Source: Glycomyces tenuis DSM 44171
GTDB lineage: Bacteria > Actinomycetota > Actinomycetes > Mycobacteriales > Micromonosporaceae
Length of the DNA stretch: 64,000 nucleotides
Assembly: GCF_000427885.1 (NCBI RefSeq)
Contig: NZ_ATYW01000010.1
Location: 62,001 to 126,000 of the forward strand
Direction of reading: 5' to 3'
Part shown: one piece after another, positions 17,318-31,048 of the stretch
Layout of the letters: every line of letters begins with the position of its first letter
Numbering within the stretch: the first letter of the stretch is position 1
Translations under genes and position numbers: made by a program
The notes under the pieces: generated by a model
The model's input: the letters and a program-made list of their open reading frames with translations, nothing else
The model's database searches: none
Told to the model about the DNA's origin: nothing

Positions 17318-19240
17318 TCAGGCGACGGCCCTGGGATCGATCTGGATCCGCACCGGTTCGGCCTTCGCGCCGGCGCGTTCGGCGCCCGCCCGCGCCAGGG
17401 CGCTCGCCAGGCCGGCGCCGTCGCGGCGCCGCACCCGCAGCAGGAGCCGCTCGGTGTCCTCGTCGACCGGGATCGGTCCGATGGCCTCCGCGCCGAGCTC
17501 GGGCGGCAGCTCCGCGGCGAGCTTCTCGGGCGCGCCGTTCGGGCCGGTCAGCGCGGCCATCTTCATCGCGGGCGGGAAGCCCAGTTCGGTCCGCTCGGCC
17601 AGTTCCCGCGAGGCGAACCAGCCCGGGTCCCAGCGAAGCAGCGCCTGCACCACCGCCAGTCCCCCGTCGGCGACCACGACGGCGGTCCCGTCGGGGCGGG
17701 CGAGCGCCACCGCGTTCATCCAGCGGCGCAGCGCCTCCTCGGAGGCCGTCAGCTCGGCGCGGGTGAGCAGCGCCCACGTGTCCAGCAGCAGGACCGCCCC
17801 GTAGCCGTCCGGCGCGGGCGGCTCGACGCCGGGCGTGGCGACCACGACCGAGCGCCCGGCTGGGGCGGCGTCGAGGCGGCTCGCCCCGGTGGACTCGACG
17901 ACCGTGACGCCGACGAAGGCCTGCGCGAGCTCCTCGGCGGTCCGCTCGGCGCCGATGACTCTGGCGCGCACCCGGCCCGAGCCGCATTCGCGGCACCGGT
18001 GGTCCTCGGCGGTCCTGCCGCACCAGCCGCACACCGGGGCCTTCCTGACGCCGGGCAGCCGCAGCGGGCCCGAGCAGTGCGGGCACACCGCGCGGGCGCG
18101 GCAGCGCTGGCAGGACACGGCCGGGACGTAGCCCCTCCTGGGCACCTGCACCAGCACCGGCCGCTCGCGCTCGAGGGCGCCTTTGGCCGCCTCCCAGGCG
18201 ACCGTGGGCAGGCGCGCGGTGCCGCCGGACGGGTCGCGGGCCATGTCGGACTCGTCGCCGACCGGCACGATGCGCGGCACGGCCGAGCGGATCTCGCGCC
18301 GGGAGGCGGTGATCGGGATGGCCCACTCGGCGTCGACGAGCAGCTGGGCCTGCGGCGTGCGGGCGTGGCCGCCCACCAGGCAGGCGGCATCGGCGAGCTC
18401 GGCCCTGGTGAGCAGGATTTCTCGGGCGTGCGGGTAGGGCGCGTGTCGATCCACATGGGATTCGTCGCCGTCGTCCCAGATCGCCGCCAGACCGAGGTCG
18501 GCGACCGGCGCGAACGCCGCGGCCCTGGCTCCGGCGACGATGCGGACCTCGCCTCTGGCGGCGCGCAGGAACGCCCGGTAGCGCTTGGTGGGGCCGAGCT
18601 GGGCCGAGAGCGTCACGTGGCGGCCGGGGCCGAGCACGGCGTCGAGGGCGGCGTCGAGCCGGTCGAGGTCGGCCTGGTCGGGCACCACGAGCACCGCGCC
18701 GCGGCCCGCCGCGGCGGTGGCTGCGGCGGCCTCGGCGAGCCGGGCGGGCCAGTCTTCGCCGGGAAGGGCGTTCCACACGGCTTTCGGGGATTTGGCGGCG
18801 CGCAACGCGCGCAGGAATGCCTCGCCTGCGATATATCTCTTCCATTGCGGCGCGGGAGGCGCGGTCAGCGGCAGCGGCTCGCCCGGCGCCTCCTCCTCCA
18901 CCTTCTTGCGCCGCTCCGGCACGGCCAGGCGCAGCACGTCGGTGAGCGTGCCGGCGTAGCGGTCGGCCACGGCGCGCGCCAGGCGCGCCACCTCGGGCGT
19001 GAGGACGGGCTGGGGCGAGACGAGCTCGGAGAGCCACAGCAGCTTGCCGTCGAAGTCGGAGGTGTCCTTGAGGTCGATGACGTAGCCGCCGACCTTGCGC
19101 CGTCCGAATCGGACCCTGACGCGGCAGCCGGGGCGCACCAGGCCCCGGAGGTCTTCGGGGATGCGGTAGTCGAAGAGCCGGTCCAGCTGCGGCAGCGGCT
19201 GGTCGATGCATACCGCTGCGATAGCCGGGGACTGGGACAT
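17318..19240 (-). CDS. priA: PriA-like primosomal protein lacking the ATPase motifs
   Basis: The 640-residue protein has the PriA 3'-DNA-binding domain at the N-terminus (DQPLPQLDRLFDYRIPEDL, GCRVRVRFGRR) and the zinc-binding cysteines CQRC, CPHC, CGWC and CREC around residues 380-425. The Walker A loop is missing: the corresponding stretch reads GRGAVLVVPDQADL, and the DEEH box is WDDGDESH. This pattern is known from actinobacterial PriA proteins and suggests a replication-restart scaffold without helicase activity. It lies between metK and the DUF72 gene. The ATG at 19240 gives the correct family start. Confidence 0.9.
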   Translation of the reverse strand: MSQSPAIAAVCIDQPLPQLDRLFDYRIPEDLRGLVRPGCRVRVRFGRRKVGGYVIDLKDTSDFDGKLLWLSELVSPQPVLTPEVARLARAVADRYAGTLTDVLRLAVPERRKKVEEEAPGEPLPLTAPPAPQWKRYIAGEAFLRALRAAKSPKAVWNALPGEDWPARLAEAAAATAAAGRGAVLVVPDQADLDRLDAALDAVLGPGRHVTLSAQLGPTKRYRAFLRAARGEVRIVAGARAAAFAPVADLGLAAIWDDGDESHVDRHAPYPHAREILLTRAELADAACLVGGHARTPQAQLLVDAEWAIPITASRREIRSAVPRIVPVGDESDMARDPSGGTARLPTVAWEAAKGALERERPVLVQVPRRGYVPAVSCQRCRARAVCPHCSGPLRLPGVRKAPVCGWCGRTAEDHRCRECGSGRVRARVIGAERTAEELAQAFVGVTVVESTGASRLDAAPAGRSVVVATPGVEPPAPDGYGAVLLLDTWALLTRAELTASEEALRRWMNAVALARPDGTAVVVADGGLAVVQALLRWDPGWFASRELAERTELGFPPAMKMAALTGPNGAPEKLAAELPPELGAEAIGPIPVDEDTERLLLRVRRRDGAGLASALARAGAERAGAKAEPVRIQIDPRAVA

Positions 19241-19311
19241 ACAGCAGTTCTACCAGGTGCCGCCGACGGTCCGCGCCGAGACGCGCGATGTGGGCGGCAC
19301 TCGTCGGGAGC

Positions 19312-20505
19312 CTAGTTCGCGGCTTCTTTGAGCGCCGCGGCGCGGCCGGTGGACTCCCAGGTGAACTCGGGGAGCTCGCGTCCGAAGTGACCGTACGCGG
19401 CGGTCTTGGAGTAGATCGGGCGCACCAGGTTGAGGTCGCGGATGATGGCCGCCGGGCGCAGGTCGAAGACCTCGAGCACGGCCCGCTCGATCCGGGCGGG
19501 GTCGACGGTCTCGGTGCCCTGCGGGTCCACGGCGACGCTCACCGGCTTGGCCTTGCCGATCGCGTAGGCCACCTGCACCTCGCAGCGCTCGGCGAGGCCG
19601 GCCGCGACGACGTTCTTGGCCACCCAGCGGGCGGCGTAGGTCGCCGAGCGGTCGACCTTCGAGGGGTCCTTGCCGCTGAAGGCGCCGCCGCCGTGGCGGG
19701 CGTAGCCGCCGTAGGTGTCGACGATGATCTTGCGGCCGGTCAGCCCGGCATCGCCCATCGGGCCGCCGATCTCGAAGCGCCCGGTGGGGTTGACCAGCAG
19801 CTGGTGCCCCTCGGTGTCGAGGTCGAGCCCGGAGACGACCGGCGCGATGACGTGCTCGGCCACGTCGGGCGCGAGCAGCGAGTCGAGCGAGATGTCGGGG
19901 GCGTGCTGGCTGGAGACGACCACAGTGTCCAGTCGGGCGGGACGCAGCCCGTCGTACTCGATGGTGACCTGGGTCTTGCCGTCGGGGCGCAGGTACGGGA
20001 CGGTGCCGTCCTTGCGGACCTCGGTGAGGCGCTGGGAGAGCCGGTGCGCCAAGGCGATCGGCAGCGGCATCAGCTCGGGGGTCTCGCGGCAGGCGAAGCC
20101 GAACATCAGGCCCTGGTCGCCGGCGCCCTGGAGGTCGAGCTGGTCGAGGTCGGTCGCGTCCACGCGCGACTCCCAGGCCTTGTCGACGCCCTGGGCGATG
20201 TCGGGGCTCTGCCCGCCGATCGAGACGTTGACGCCGCACGAGGCGCCGTCGAAGCCCTTCTTGGAGGAGTCGTAGCCGATGCCGAGGATCGTGTCGCGCA
20301 CGATGCGCGGGATGTCGGCGTACGCGGCGGTCGTCACCTCCCCGGCCACGTGGACCTGACCGGTGGTGATGAGCGTCTCGACCGCCACCCGGCTCGCGGG
20401 GTCCTGGGCCAGCAGGGCGTCCAGGATCCCATCGGAGATCTGGTCGGCGATCTTGTCCGGGTGGCCCTCGGTGACCGACTCGGAGGTGAACAGACGACGT
20501 GCCAC
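19312..20505 (-). CDS. metK: S-adenosylmethionine synthetase
   Basis: MetK makes S-adenosylmethionine from methionine and ATP. The 397-residue protein has [20 protein letters not shown], the ATP motif [12 protein letters not shown], the P-loop-like [16 protein letters not shown] and the C-terminal [15 protein letters not shown] chose the GTG at 20505 because GAGGAG stands just before it; a TTG five codons upstream keeps the frame open but would put the ribosome site inside the gene. No S-box riboswitch is visible in the 117-bp gap to coaBC. Confidence 0.97.
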   Translation of the reverse strand: MARRLFTSESVTEGHPDKIADQISDGILDALLAQDPASRVAVETLITTGQVHVAGEVTTAAYADIPRIVRDTILGIGYDSSKKGFDGASCGVNVSIGGQSPDIAQGVDKAWESRVDATDLDQLDLQGAGDQGLMFGFACRETPELMPLPIALAHRLSQRLTEVRKDGTVPYLRPDGKTQVTIEYDGLRPARLDTVVVSSQHAPDISLDSLLAPDVAEHVIAPVVSGLDLDTEGHQLLVNPTGRFEIGGPMGDAGLTGRKIIVDTYGGYARHGGGAFSGKDPSKVDRSATYAARWVAKNVVAAGLAERCEVQVAYAIGKAKPVSVAVDPQGTETVDPARIERAVLEVFDLRPAAIIRDLNLVRPIYSKTAAYGHFGRELPEFTWESTGRAAALKEAAN

Positions 20506-20622
20506 GGCACTCCTCAACACACATCCACGCCGCTCGGCGGCGCTCTTCGACTGACTTCGCAGCTCACAAGTCTATGCGCTCACGATCATCGCACCAACTC
20601 GGCGCGCTGGCCTCAGGCGGTG

Positions 20623-21846
20623 TCAATCCCGTCCACCAGCCGGGAGCCGCGCTGCGACGGCGTCCCAGATGGCGTCGGCCACCGACTCCTTGCCGACGTC
20701 GGCGAGGGCGTCGACCTCGCCACGTTCGTCGAAGACCGTGACCGAGTTCTCCGCCGAGCCGAACACGGCGCCGCCGGAGACGTCGTTGAGCACCACCAGG
20801 TCGGCGCCCTTCTTCGCGCGCTTGGCCTGGGCGTGCTCCGGGCCGTCGTGGGTCTCGGCGGCGAAGACCACCAGGATCTGGCCGGGGCGCTTGGCCTTCC
20901 CGACGGCGGCGGCGATGTCGGGTGTGGAGGTCAGCGCGAGGTCGATGTCGCCGTCGCGCTTGAGTTTGCGGTCCGAGGACTCCTTCGGCCGGAAGTCGGC
21001 GGGGGCGGCGGCCAGGACGGCCGCGTCGACCTCGCGGGCGGCCTTGACCGTGGCGTCGTAGAGCTGGCCGGTCGTCGCCACCCGGTGCACCTCGATGCCC
21101 GCCGGGAGGGCGGCGTCGACGTGCGCGGCGATGAGCGTGACCTCGGCGCCGCGGGCGGCGGCCGCGGCGGCGACGGCGATGCCCTGGCGGCCCGAGGAGT
21201 GGTTGCCGATGAAGCGGACCGGGTCGATCGCCTCGCGGGTGCCGCCGGCGGTGACGAGGACGCGGCGGCCGACGAGGTCCCGCGTGAACTCGGCGTTCGC
21301 TCCCCCCCGGGCGGGGCGGGGCGGGGCGAGGAAGCCTTTGAGCAGGGCGAAGAGCGCCTCTGCCTCGGGCAGGCGGCCCGGCCCGGTGTCGGCGCCGGTC
21401 AGGCGGCCCGAGTCGGGCTCGACGACGTGGGCGCCGCGTTCGCGCAGGACTGCGACGTTCGCCTGCGTGGCCGGGTGCCGCCACATCTCGGTGTGCATCG
21501 CGGGCGCGAAGACGACCGGGCAGGTGGCGGTGAGCAGCGTGCTGGTCAGGAGGTCGTCGGCGCGGCCGGAGGCGGCGCGCGCGAGCAGGTCGGCGGTGGC
21601 GGGGACGACCGCCACGAGCTCGGCTCGGCGGCCGAGCCGCACGTGCTTGACGTCCGAGACGTCCGAGAACACGCCGGAAGCCACCGGTCGGCCCGAAAGG
21701 GCCTCCCAGGTGGCTTCACCGACGAATCTGAGCGCCGCCTCGGTGGGAACGACGGTCACGTCGTGACCGGATTCCTTCAGCAGGCGGAGCAGCGTGCATG
21801 CCTTGTAGGCGGCGATGCCGCCCGACACGCCCAAGACGATCTCCAA
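20623..21846 (-). CDS. coaBC: phosphopantothenoylcysteine decarboxylase / phosphopantothenate-cysteine ligase
   Basis: This 407-residue bifunctional flavoprotein catalyses two steps of coenzyme A synthesis. The CoaC part (to about residue 185) has GVSGGIAAYKACTLLRLL, the active-site histidine in DVKHVRLG and PAMHTEMW. The CoaB part has VLVTAGGTREAIDPVRFIGNHSSGRQG, APADFRP and the lysine loop RKLKRDGDIDLALTSTPDI. The start is TTG at 21846 with AGGA seven bases before. It follows rpoZ by eight bases. Confidence 0.96.
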   Translation of the reverse strand: MEIVLGVSGGIAAYKACTLLRLLKESGHDVTVVPTEAALRFVGEATWEALSGRPVASGVFSDVSDVKHVRLGRRAELVAVVPATADLLARAASGRADDLLTSTLLTATCPVVFAPAMHTEMWRHPATQANVAVLRERGAHVVEPDSGRLTGADTGPGRLPEAEALFALLKGFLAPPRPARGGANAEFTRDLVGRRVLVTAGGTREAIDPVRFIGNHSSGRQGIAVAAAAAARGAEVTLIAAHVDAALPAGIEVHRVATTGQLYDATVKAAREVDAAVLAAAPADFRPKESSDRKLKRDGDIDLALTSTPDIAAAVGKAKRPGQILVVFAAETHDGPEHAQAKRAKKGADLVVLNDVSGGAVFGSAENSVTVFDERGEVDALADVGKESVADAIWDAVAARLPAGGRD

Positions 21847-21854
21847 GGCGGGTC

Positions 21855-22127
21855 CTAGGCCTCGGGGTCGTCGAAGGCCTTCGTCTCGAGCAGGCCCTTG
21901 TCGAGCTCGCGCATGGCGATCGAGAGCGGCTTCTCCTCGGGCGTGGTCTCCACCAGGGGGCCGACGTACTCGAGCAGGCCCTCGCCGAGCTGGGAGTAGT
22001 AGGCGTTGATCTGGCGGGCCCGCTTGGCCGAGTAGATCACCAGCTGGTATTTCGACTGGCTCTTCTCGAGCAGGTCGTCGATCGGCGGGTTGGTGATGCC
22101 GACGGGGTCGGCGACAGTCCCTGACAC
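21855..22127 (-). CDS. rpoZ: RNA polymerase omega subunit
   Basis: A 90-residue omega subunit that assists assembly of RNA polymerase beta prime. It contains [33 protein letters not shown] and the C-terminal [14 protein letters not shown]. The GTG at 22127 is preceded by GAAGGA and gives the usual length; an upstream ATG in frame has no ribosome site. It lies between gmk and coaBC, the standard actinobacterial order. Confidence 0.95.
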   Translation of the reverse strand: MSGTVADPVGITNPPIDDLLEKSQSKYQLVIYSAKRARQINAYYSQLGEGLLEYVGPLVETTPEEKPLSIAMRELDKGLLETKAFDDPEA

Positions 22128-22155
22128 GTGTTGTCCTTCGTGTGTGACTTGTGGG

Positions 22156-22749
22156 TCAGAAGGCTCCAGGCCTGTCGGCGGTCGGAGCAATGAGCAACTC
22201 TAGCAATTTCGCGGCGGCCTGTTCGAGCGACACGTTCGCGACTGTGTGATCGAACTCGAATTCCGCCGCAGGTTCCTCTCGCGCCGCCGCGGGGCGGCGT
22301 TCGAGGCCGGCGTCGTCCTCGGCCCCGCGGCGGCCGGTCGGCTCCCGCCGGGCCGGAGGGGCGACGACCACCTGCCTCGCCCGCGGAGCCACGCTGCGGA
22401 TCCGGCGGGCGCCGTGCAGGTCGACCATCGCCAGCACCGGCACGCCCGAGCGCAGGCTCGCCTCGATAGGGCCACGGGGGGTGCCGTACAGGTTCCCCGC
22501 ATGGGAGCTCCATTCGAGCAACTCCCCCGCGGCAATCATCGACTCGAATCGATCGGTCGACACGAAGTGGTAGTCGGCGCCATCGATCTCACCCGGGCGC
22601 GGGCCGCGGGTCGTGCAGCTCACTGCGAAGTGGACCCACGGGTAGTACTCCCGGACGAGGTTCCTGACGCTGCTCTTGGCCGCGCCGGATGGACCGCAGA
22701 GGACCATCAATCGCTGAGCCTGGGCAGCGTGCAGTTCGTCGATGTCCAC
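22156..22749 (-). CDS. gmk: guanylate kinase with variant P-loop
   Basis: Gmk phosphorylates GMP to GDP. The 197-residue protein aligns along its length with the family: [47 protein letters not shown], and a C-terminal [14 protein letters not shown]. The P-loop reads GPSGAAKSS (19-27), with alanine where almost all guanylate kinases have glycine before the lysine. The lid region [16 protein letters not shown] is also divergent. I found no frameshift; the reading frame is continuous. It may be active with altered kinetics. The start is GTG at 22749 with a weak ribosome site. Confidence 0.88.
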   Translation of the reverse strand: MDIDELHAAQAQRLMVLCGPSGAAKSSVRNLVREYYPWVHFAVSCTTRGPRPGEIDGADYHFVSTDRFESMIAAGELLEWSSHAGNLYGTPRGPIEASLRSGVPVLAMVDLHGARRIRSVAPRARQVVVAPPARREPTGRRGAEDDAGLERRPAAAREEPAAEFEFDHTVANVSLEQAAAKLLELLIAPTADRPGAF

Positions 22750-22770
22750 GCGACTACTAACCGCCCAGGA

Positions 22771-23094
22771 TCAGGCCTGGTCGCCCTTGAACTCGTCGAG
22801 GAGGGCGGCCCGCTGGTGCTCGCCCAGCCCGCGCAGGCGGCGCGAGTCGGCGATCTTGAGCTTCTCCATGATTTGCAGGGCGCGCTTGTCGCCGATGCCC
22901 GGGAGGGCCTTGAGGACGGCCGAGACCTTCATCTTTCCGGAGATGTCGTCGGTCGCGGCGGACTTGAGGACCTCCTCCAGGGTGGTCTCACCCGACTTCA
23001 GCTTCTCCTTGAGCTCGGCGCGGGCCTTACGGGCGGCGGCGGCCTTCTCGAGGGCTGCGGCGCGCTGTTCCGGTGTCAGTTTAGGGAGCGGCAC
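22771..23094 (-). CDS. mihF: actinobacterial integration host factor (mIHF/sIHF)
   Basis: A 107-residue nucleoid-associated protein. It starts MPLPKLTPEQRAAALEKAAAA, has a charged helix, then KMKVSAVLKALPGIGDKRA, the helix-two-turn-helix DNA-binding segment, and ends RLRGLGEHQRAALLDEF. This is the small mycobacterial/streptomycete IHF, unrelated to E. coli IHF. The GTG start at 23094 has AAGGAG seven bases upstream. Its place between pyrF and gmk is conserved in actinobacteria. Confidence 0.95.
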   Translation of the reverse strand: MPLPKLTPEQRAAALEKAAAARKARAELKEKLKSGETTLEEVLKSAATDDISGKMKVSAVLKALPGIGDKRALQIMEKLKIADSRRLRGLGEHQRAALLDEFKGDQA

Positions 23095-23141
23095 GGGGTC
23101 TCCTTGCAGTCGATGGTTTCGTCCCTCTGGACCTTCACGTG

Positions 23142-23165
23142 CTGGTATGGCTGAAGCATACCCAG
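23142..23165. promoter_or_regulatory. candidate palindrome upstream of mihF
   Basis: GGTATG (23144-23149) and CATACC (23157-23162) form a perfect 6-bp inverted repeat around seven bases, about 50 bp before the mihF start. It could be an operator or a 5' leader hairpin. The evidence is only symmetry and position. Confidence 0.3.
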
Positions 23166-23239
23166 CTCGGGAAAGGTAACCCCAGCTCCCGACACACCTG
23201 CGACCGGGGGTGGGGCAATTCGGCCCGGACCGGCGGCGA

Positions 23240-24157
23240 TCACTCGCCGGTAGCGGCCCGACACTCCTCCTGAAGCGCTTCGATCGCGCCGCGGATGCTC
23301 GCCGCAGCGGGTCCCGGCTGCGCGATTTGCCGTGAATAAGACGGTATTGCGAAGTTCACGGCGGGCCCGAGAACGCGCGGCAGGTCACTCGGGCGCCCGC
23401 CTTGCGCGCCCATGCCCGGGACCAGGATCGGGCCGTTGAACTCCGACAAATCGTGAGCAGTGTCACGCTGCTGGACCGTCGTGTGAGTGATTCCGTAAGT
23501 CGACTCACGCAGCCTGGCCTCGCCTTCGGTGGCGCAGGCGCCCACGGTGGCGCCCATGACCACGCCGAGGGAGCCCAGCGGCTCGGCGTCGCCGTTGAGG
23601 GCGGCGAGCTCGTCGATGATCCCCTGGGCCACCGACTTGCCGTCGCGGCGCTTCGCCAGCTGCACCTGCTTGCCCTCGGGGTTCGAGGTGCGGGCGAGCA
23701 CGAACACGCCCTTGCCGTGGGCGGCGGCCAGGTCGAAGGCCGGCTGGAGGGAGCCGATCCCCAGGAAGGGGCTGGCGGTGATGGCGTCGACGGCCAGCGG
23801 CGAGGCCGGGTCGAGGTAGGCCTGGGCGTAGGCGGCCATGGTCGAGCCGATGTCGCCGCGCTTGACGTCGAGGATCACCAGGGCGCCCGCCCGGCGCGAA
23901 TCCGCGATGACCCGCTCCAGCAGTGCGACGCCGCCCGAGCCGAACCGCTCGAAGAACGCCGACTGCGGCTTGACGAAGCCGACGCTCCCGGCGCACGCCT
24001 CGACCATCGTCAGCGCGAACCGCTCGGCTCCGGCGAGGTCGTCGTCGAGGCCCCAGTATTGGAGTACGGCGCCATGGGGGTCGATTCCGGCGCAGAGCGG
24101 ACCGCGTGCGGTGAACATGTGGTGGGCTCGGGCGCCGAAATCCTTGCTTGCGGACAC
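23240..24157 (-). CDS. pyrF: orotidine 5'-phosphate decarboxylase (type 2)
   Basis: PyrF decarboxylates OMP to UMP, the last step of the pathway. The 305-residue type-2 enzyme has PLCAGIDPH, FVKPQSAFFERFG, the catalytic LDVKRGDIGSTMAAYAQAYL and ILVPGMGAQGG. The start is GTG at 24157 after GAGAGGAAG. It is the last pyr gene, 28 bp after pyrD, and is followed by mihF on the same strand. Confidence 0.96.
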   Translation of the reverse strand: MSASKDFGARAHHMFTARGPLCAGIDPHGAVLQYWGLDDDLAGAERFALTMVEACAGSVGFVKPQSAFFERFGSGGVALLERVIADSRRAGALVILDVKRGDIGSTMAAYAQAYLDPASPLAVDAITASPFLGIGSLQPAFDLAAAHGKGVFVLARTSNPEGKQVQLAKRRDGKSVAQGIIDELAALNGDAEPLGSLGVVMGATVGACATEGEARLRESTYGITHTTVQQRDTAHDLSEFNGPILVPGMGAQGGRPSDLPRVLGPAVNFAIPSYSRQIAQPGPAAASIRGAIEALQEECRAATGE

Positions 24158-24185
24158 GGTGGCTTCCTCTCGGAGGATCGGGGTC

Positions 24186-25271
24186 TCAGGAACGGTGGCT
24201 GGCCTGCGGGGCGCGGTGCCCGGCGGAGCGCCGCTTGTAGCGGCGGACGCTCCGCCGCACGACGGACGGACCGCCGTAGACGAGGCCGGAGTAGATCTGG
24301 ACCAGGCTGGCTCCGGCGTCGAACATGGCCTCGGCGTCGGCGGCGGTCATGACGCCGCCCGAGCCGATGATCGGCATGCGCCCGGCCGTCTCGCGGTGGA
24401 CGAAGCGCACGATCTCCCGCGAGACCGCCGTCAGCGGCCTGCCCGACATGCCGCCGGGCTGGGCGGCCACGGCGCCCTCGTCGGGGTCGACGCCGTCGCG
24501 TCCCAGCGTGGTGTTGGTGGCGATCACACCCGAGACGCCGTGGGCGTGGCACACCTCGAGGAGCTGGCCGATGGCCGATTCGGTCAGGTCGGGGGCGATC
24601 TTGACGAACACCGGGTGCGGGCGCCGCCCGGCGGCGATCCGCTCGCCTTCGGCCGTCAGCGCTCCCAGCAGCTGCCCGAGCGCCTCGGCGTCCTGGAGGC
24701 GGCGCAGGCCCGGCGTGTTCGGCGAGGAGACGTTGACGGCGAGGTAGTCGGCGAAGGGGTAGAGGGTCCGCATGGAGTGCAGGTAGTCCTCCACGGCCGC
24801 CTCCAGCGGCACGTCCTTCGACTTGCCGATGCTGATGCCCAGCGGGCAGTTGACCGGCGGGGCGGCGGCGAGCCGGGCCGCGAGGGCCTGGGCGCCGTCG
24901 TTGTTGAAGCCCATCCGGTTGACGAAGGCCTCGGACTTCGGCATCCGGTACAGCCGCGGCCGGGGGTTCCCCGGCTGCGGACGCGCGGTGACGGTGCCGA
25001 TCTCGGCGAAGCCGAAGCCCAGGGCCGGCCAGGCGCCGATGGCAGCGCCGTTCTTGTCCATCCCGGCGGCCAGGCCGACCGGGTTGGGGAACGGGATACC
25101 GCAGACGGTGACGGGGGCGCTCACCTGGTTGAGCTTGATGAGCGCGTTCCGCGTCTGCCGCTGCGCGGACAGCCGGGAGAGCCAGCGCAGCGTGGTCTCG
25201 TGCGCGGTCTCCGCGTCGCCCCGTCCGACTCTGAACAGGACCGGCCGCGCCAGTTTCTGGTAAAGCATCAT
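24186..25271 (-). CDS. pyrD: dihydroorotate dehydrogenase (quinone, class 2)
   Basis: The 361-residue flavoprotein oxidises dihydroorotate using membrane quinone. Class 2 features are the N-terminal helical extension ([19 protein letters not shown]), [12 protein letters not shown], the catalytic-serine motif [11 protein letters not shown], and FMN-binding [13 protein letters not shown]. Two adjacent ATGs (25271, 25268) follow GGAAG; the second has slightly better spacing. It lies 32 bp after carB. The tail is rich in Arg and His ([14 protein letters not shown]). Confidence 0.95.
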   Translation of the reverse strand: MMLYQKLARPVLFRVGRGDAETAHETTLRWLSRLSAQRQTRNALIKLNQVSAPVTVCGIPFPNPVGLAAGMDKNGAAIGAWPALGFGFAEIGTVTARPQPGNPRPRLYRMPKSEAFVNRMGFNNDGAQALAARLAAAPPVNCPLGISIGKSKDVPLEAAVEDYLHSMRTLYPFADYLAVNVSSPNTPGLRRLQDAEALGQLLGALTAEGERIAAGRRPHPVFVKIAPDLTESAIGQLLEVCHAHGVSGVIATNTTLGRDGVDPDEGAVAAQPGGMSGRPLTAVSREIVRFVHRETAGRMPIIGSGGVMTAADAEAMFDAGASLVQIYSGLVYGGPSVVRRSVRRYKRRSAGHRAPQASHRS

Positions 25272-25303
25272 CTTCCGGTATACACCTATTCGTCGAGTGA
25301 CCG

Positions 25304-28607
<3,304 letters not shown>

Positions 28608-28615
<8 letters not shown>

Positions 28616-29744
28616 TGGTGTCGGCTCCCTTGTGCTCGTCGATCATCGCGGTGAGGCGGTCGAACAGGTAGTCGGCGTCGTGCGGCCCGCCGGCGGCCTC
28701 CGGGTGGTACTGGACGGAGTAGGCGGGGACGTCCAGGCAGGTGAGCCCTTCGACGACGTCGTCGTTGAGGCAGACGTGGCTGACCTGGACGCGCCCGAAC
28801 TCGGTCTCGAAGTACTCCCCCGACTCCGGCGGCGCGAGGGCGAAGCCGTGGTTGTGGGCGGTGATCTCCACCTTGTTCGTGTGGCGGTCGAGCACGGGCT
28901 GGTTGATGCCGCGGTGGCCGTACTTGAGCTTGTAGGTGCCCAGGCCGAGCGCTCGCCCGAGGATCTGGTTGCCGAAGCAGATGCCGAAGACGGGGACTTT
29001 GCGGCGCAGCAGCTCGCGCGTGAGCTCGACCTGGTGGTCGGCGGTGGCCGGGTCGCCCGGCCCGTTGGAGAGGAACACCGCATCGGGGTTGCCCGAGAGC
29101 AGGAGTTCAACCGTCGCGTAGGCCGGGTAGACGGTGGTGGTGATGCCGCGCTCGGCGAGGCGGCGCGGCGTGTTCCGCTTGATGCCCAGGTCGAGGGCGG
29201 CGACGGTGTACTTCGTCCGCTCGGCCTCGTAGGTGTAGGGCTCGGAGGCGGTGACGGCGCCGACGTGGTTGGCCCCGGCCATGTGCGGGGCGTTGCGGAC
29301 CTTCGCCAGGAGCGCGGCCTCGTCGGTGTTCCTGGAGGAGATGCCGACGCGCATCGCTCCCGCCTCGCGCAGGTGGCGGGTGAGGGCGCGCGTGTCGACC
29401 CCGCAGATGCCCACGACGCCCTGGGCGGCCAGCTCGTCCTCGAGGCCGCGCTCGGCGCGCCAGTTCGAGGTGATGCGGGAGGGGTCGCGGACGACGTAGC
29501 CGGCGACCCAGATGCGGTGGGACTCGTCGTCCTCGTCGTTCCAGCCGGTGTTGCCGATCTGCGGGGCGGTCTGGGTGACGACCTGCCCGTAGTAGGACGG
29601 GTCGGTGAGGGTCTCCTGGTAGCCGGTCATGCCGGTCGCGAAGACGGCCTCGCCGAAGGTCTCCCCGACCGAGCCGTAGGCCTCGCCGCGGAAGGCGCGG
29701 CCGTCTTCGAGGACGAGGATCGCTGGGGCGCGGTTGCTGCTCAT
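28608..29744 (-). CDS. carA: carbamoyl-phosphate synthase small subunit
   Basis: CarA is the glutaminase subunit. The 378-residue protein has the N-terminal domain ([36 protein letters not shown]) and a class I amidotransferase domain with the nucleophile Cys in [12 protein letters not shown] and the His-Glu pair in [15 protein letters not shown]. The start is in an ATGA overlap with pyrC. It is translated with carB (8-bp overlap). Confidence 0.97.
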
Positions 29745-31048
29745 CGGGTCTCCTCCGCGGTCTCGGTCAGCTTGCCGTCGAGTACGGTGGCGCGTCCTCT
29801 CAGGAACGTCGCCTGGATCGTCACCGGGAGCTCCATCCCGGCGTAGGGGGTGTTCTGGGACAGCGACGCCAGTTCGGAGGGCACCACCGTCCAGCTCTGG
29901 GAGGGGTCGACGAGCGTGAAGTTCGCCTCGAGGCCCGGTTCGGGGTCGCGGCCGTGGGCGGCGAGGGAGGCGATGCGCGCCGGCGTGCGCGAGGTGCGCT
30001 CGGCGACGAGGTCCCAGACGACGCCGTCGGGGCCGCCGAGGGCGGCGACGGTGATCGACAGGGCCGTCTCCAGGCCGAGCATGCCCGGCCGGGCCGCGGA
30101 CCACTCGCAGTCCTTGTCCTGCGGGGCGTGCGGGGCGTGGTCGGTGGCGACGGCGTCGACGACGCCCTCGGCGAGCGCGGCCCGCAGGGCCGCCACGTCG
30201 GCGTCCGAGCGCAGCGGCGGGTTGACCTTGTAGACCGGGTCGTAGGTGTGGGCCTTCGCGTCGGTCAGCAGCAGGTGGTGCGGGCAGACCTCGGCGGTGA
30301 CATCGACGCCGCGGCCCTTGGCCTCGCGGATGATCTCGACCGAGCGGGCGGTCGAGATGTGGCAGAAGTGGATCCGCGCGCCGACGTGCTCGGCCAGGAG
30401 CACGTCGCGGGCGATGATCGCCTCCTCGGCGACGGCCGGCCAGCCGGGCAGGCCGAGTTCGGCGGAGACGGCGCCCTCGTTCATCTGGGCGCCTTCGGTG
30501 AGGCGCGGCTCCTCGGCGTGCTGGGCGATCAGGCCGTCGAAGGTCTTGACGTACTCCAGGGCCCGGCGCATGAGCCTGGCGTCGGAGACGCAGTGGCCGT
30601 CGTCGGAGAACATGCGGACCTTCGCGGCCGAGTAGGCCATCGCGCCGATCTCGGCGAGGCGCTCGCCGGCGAGTCCCACCGAGACCGCGCCGATGGGCTG
30701 GACGTCGGCGTAGCCGGCGGCGCGGCCGAGCGCGGCGACCTGCTCGACGACGCCGGCGGTGTCGGCGACGGGGTAGGAGTTGGCCATGGCGCACACAGCC
30801 GTGTAGCCGCCCTTGGCGGCGGCGCGGGTGCCGGTGTGGACGGTCTCGGCGTCCTCGCGGCCGGGTTCCCTCAGGTGGGTGTGGAGGTCGACCAGGCCGG
30901 GCAGGAGCACCAGGCCGTCGGCGTCGACGACGGCGGCCCCGGCCCCGCTCGGCGTGCCGATCTCGGCGACGCGGCCCTCGCGGACGAGGACGTCGGCGCG
31001 GCCTCGGCCGACGATGTCGGCGCCTTTGATGAGTGTGGACTCGGTCAT
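29741..31048 (-). CDS. pyrC: dihydroorotase (class I)
   Basis: The 435-residue amidohydrolase cyclises carbamoyl aspartate. Metal-binding and substrate motifs are [16 protein letters not shown], the lysine region [30 protein letters not shown] and [12 protein letters not shown]. It starts in an ATGA overlap with pyrB and ends in an ATGA overlap with carA. Adjacent aspartate transcarbamoylase and dihydroorotase could form a complex, as in other class I pairs (inference). Confidence 0.97.
   Translation of the reverse strand: MTESTLIKGADIVGRGRADVLVREGRVAEIGTPSGAGAAVVDADGLVLLPGLVDLHTHLREPGREDAETVHTGTRAAAKGGYTAVCAMANSYPVADTAGVVEQVAALGRAAGYADVQPIGAVSVGLAGERLAEIGAMAYSAAKVRMFSDDGHCVSDARLMRRALEYVKTFDGLIAQHAEEPRLTEGAQMNEGAVSAELGLPGWPAVAEEAIIARDVLLAEHVGARIHFCHISTARSVEIIREAKGRGVDVTAEVCPHHLLLTDAKAHTYDPVYKVNPPLRSDADVAALRAALAEGVVDAVATDHAPHAPQDKDCEWSAARPGMLGLETALSITVAALGGPDGVVWDLVAERTSRTPARIASLAAHGRDPEPGLEANFTLVDPSQSWTVVPSELASLSQNTPYAGMELPVTIQATFLRGRATVLDGKLTETAEETR

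Noticed and set aside
22200-22513. Frameshift in gmk, suspected from its odd lid region
   Set aside because: The single frame aligns with the family before and after the region with only a few residues fewer, so no shift is needed.
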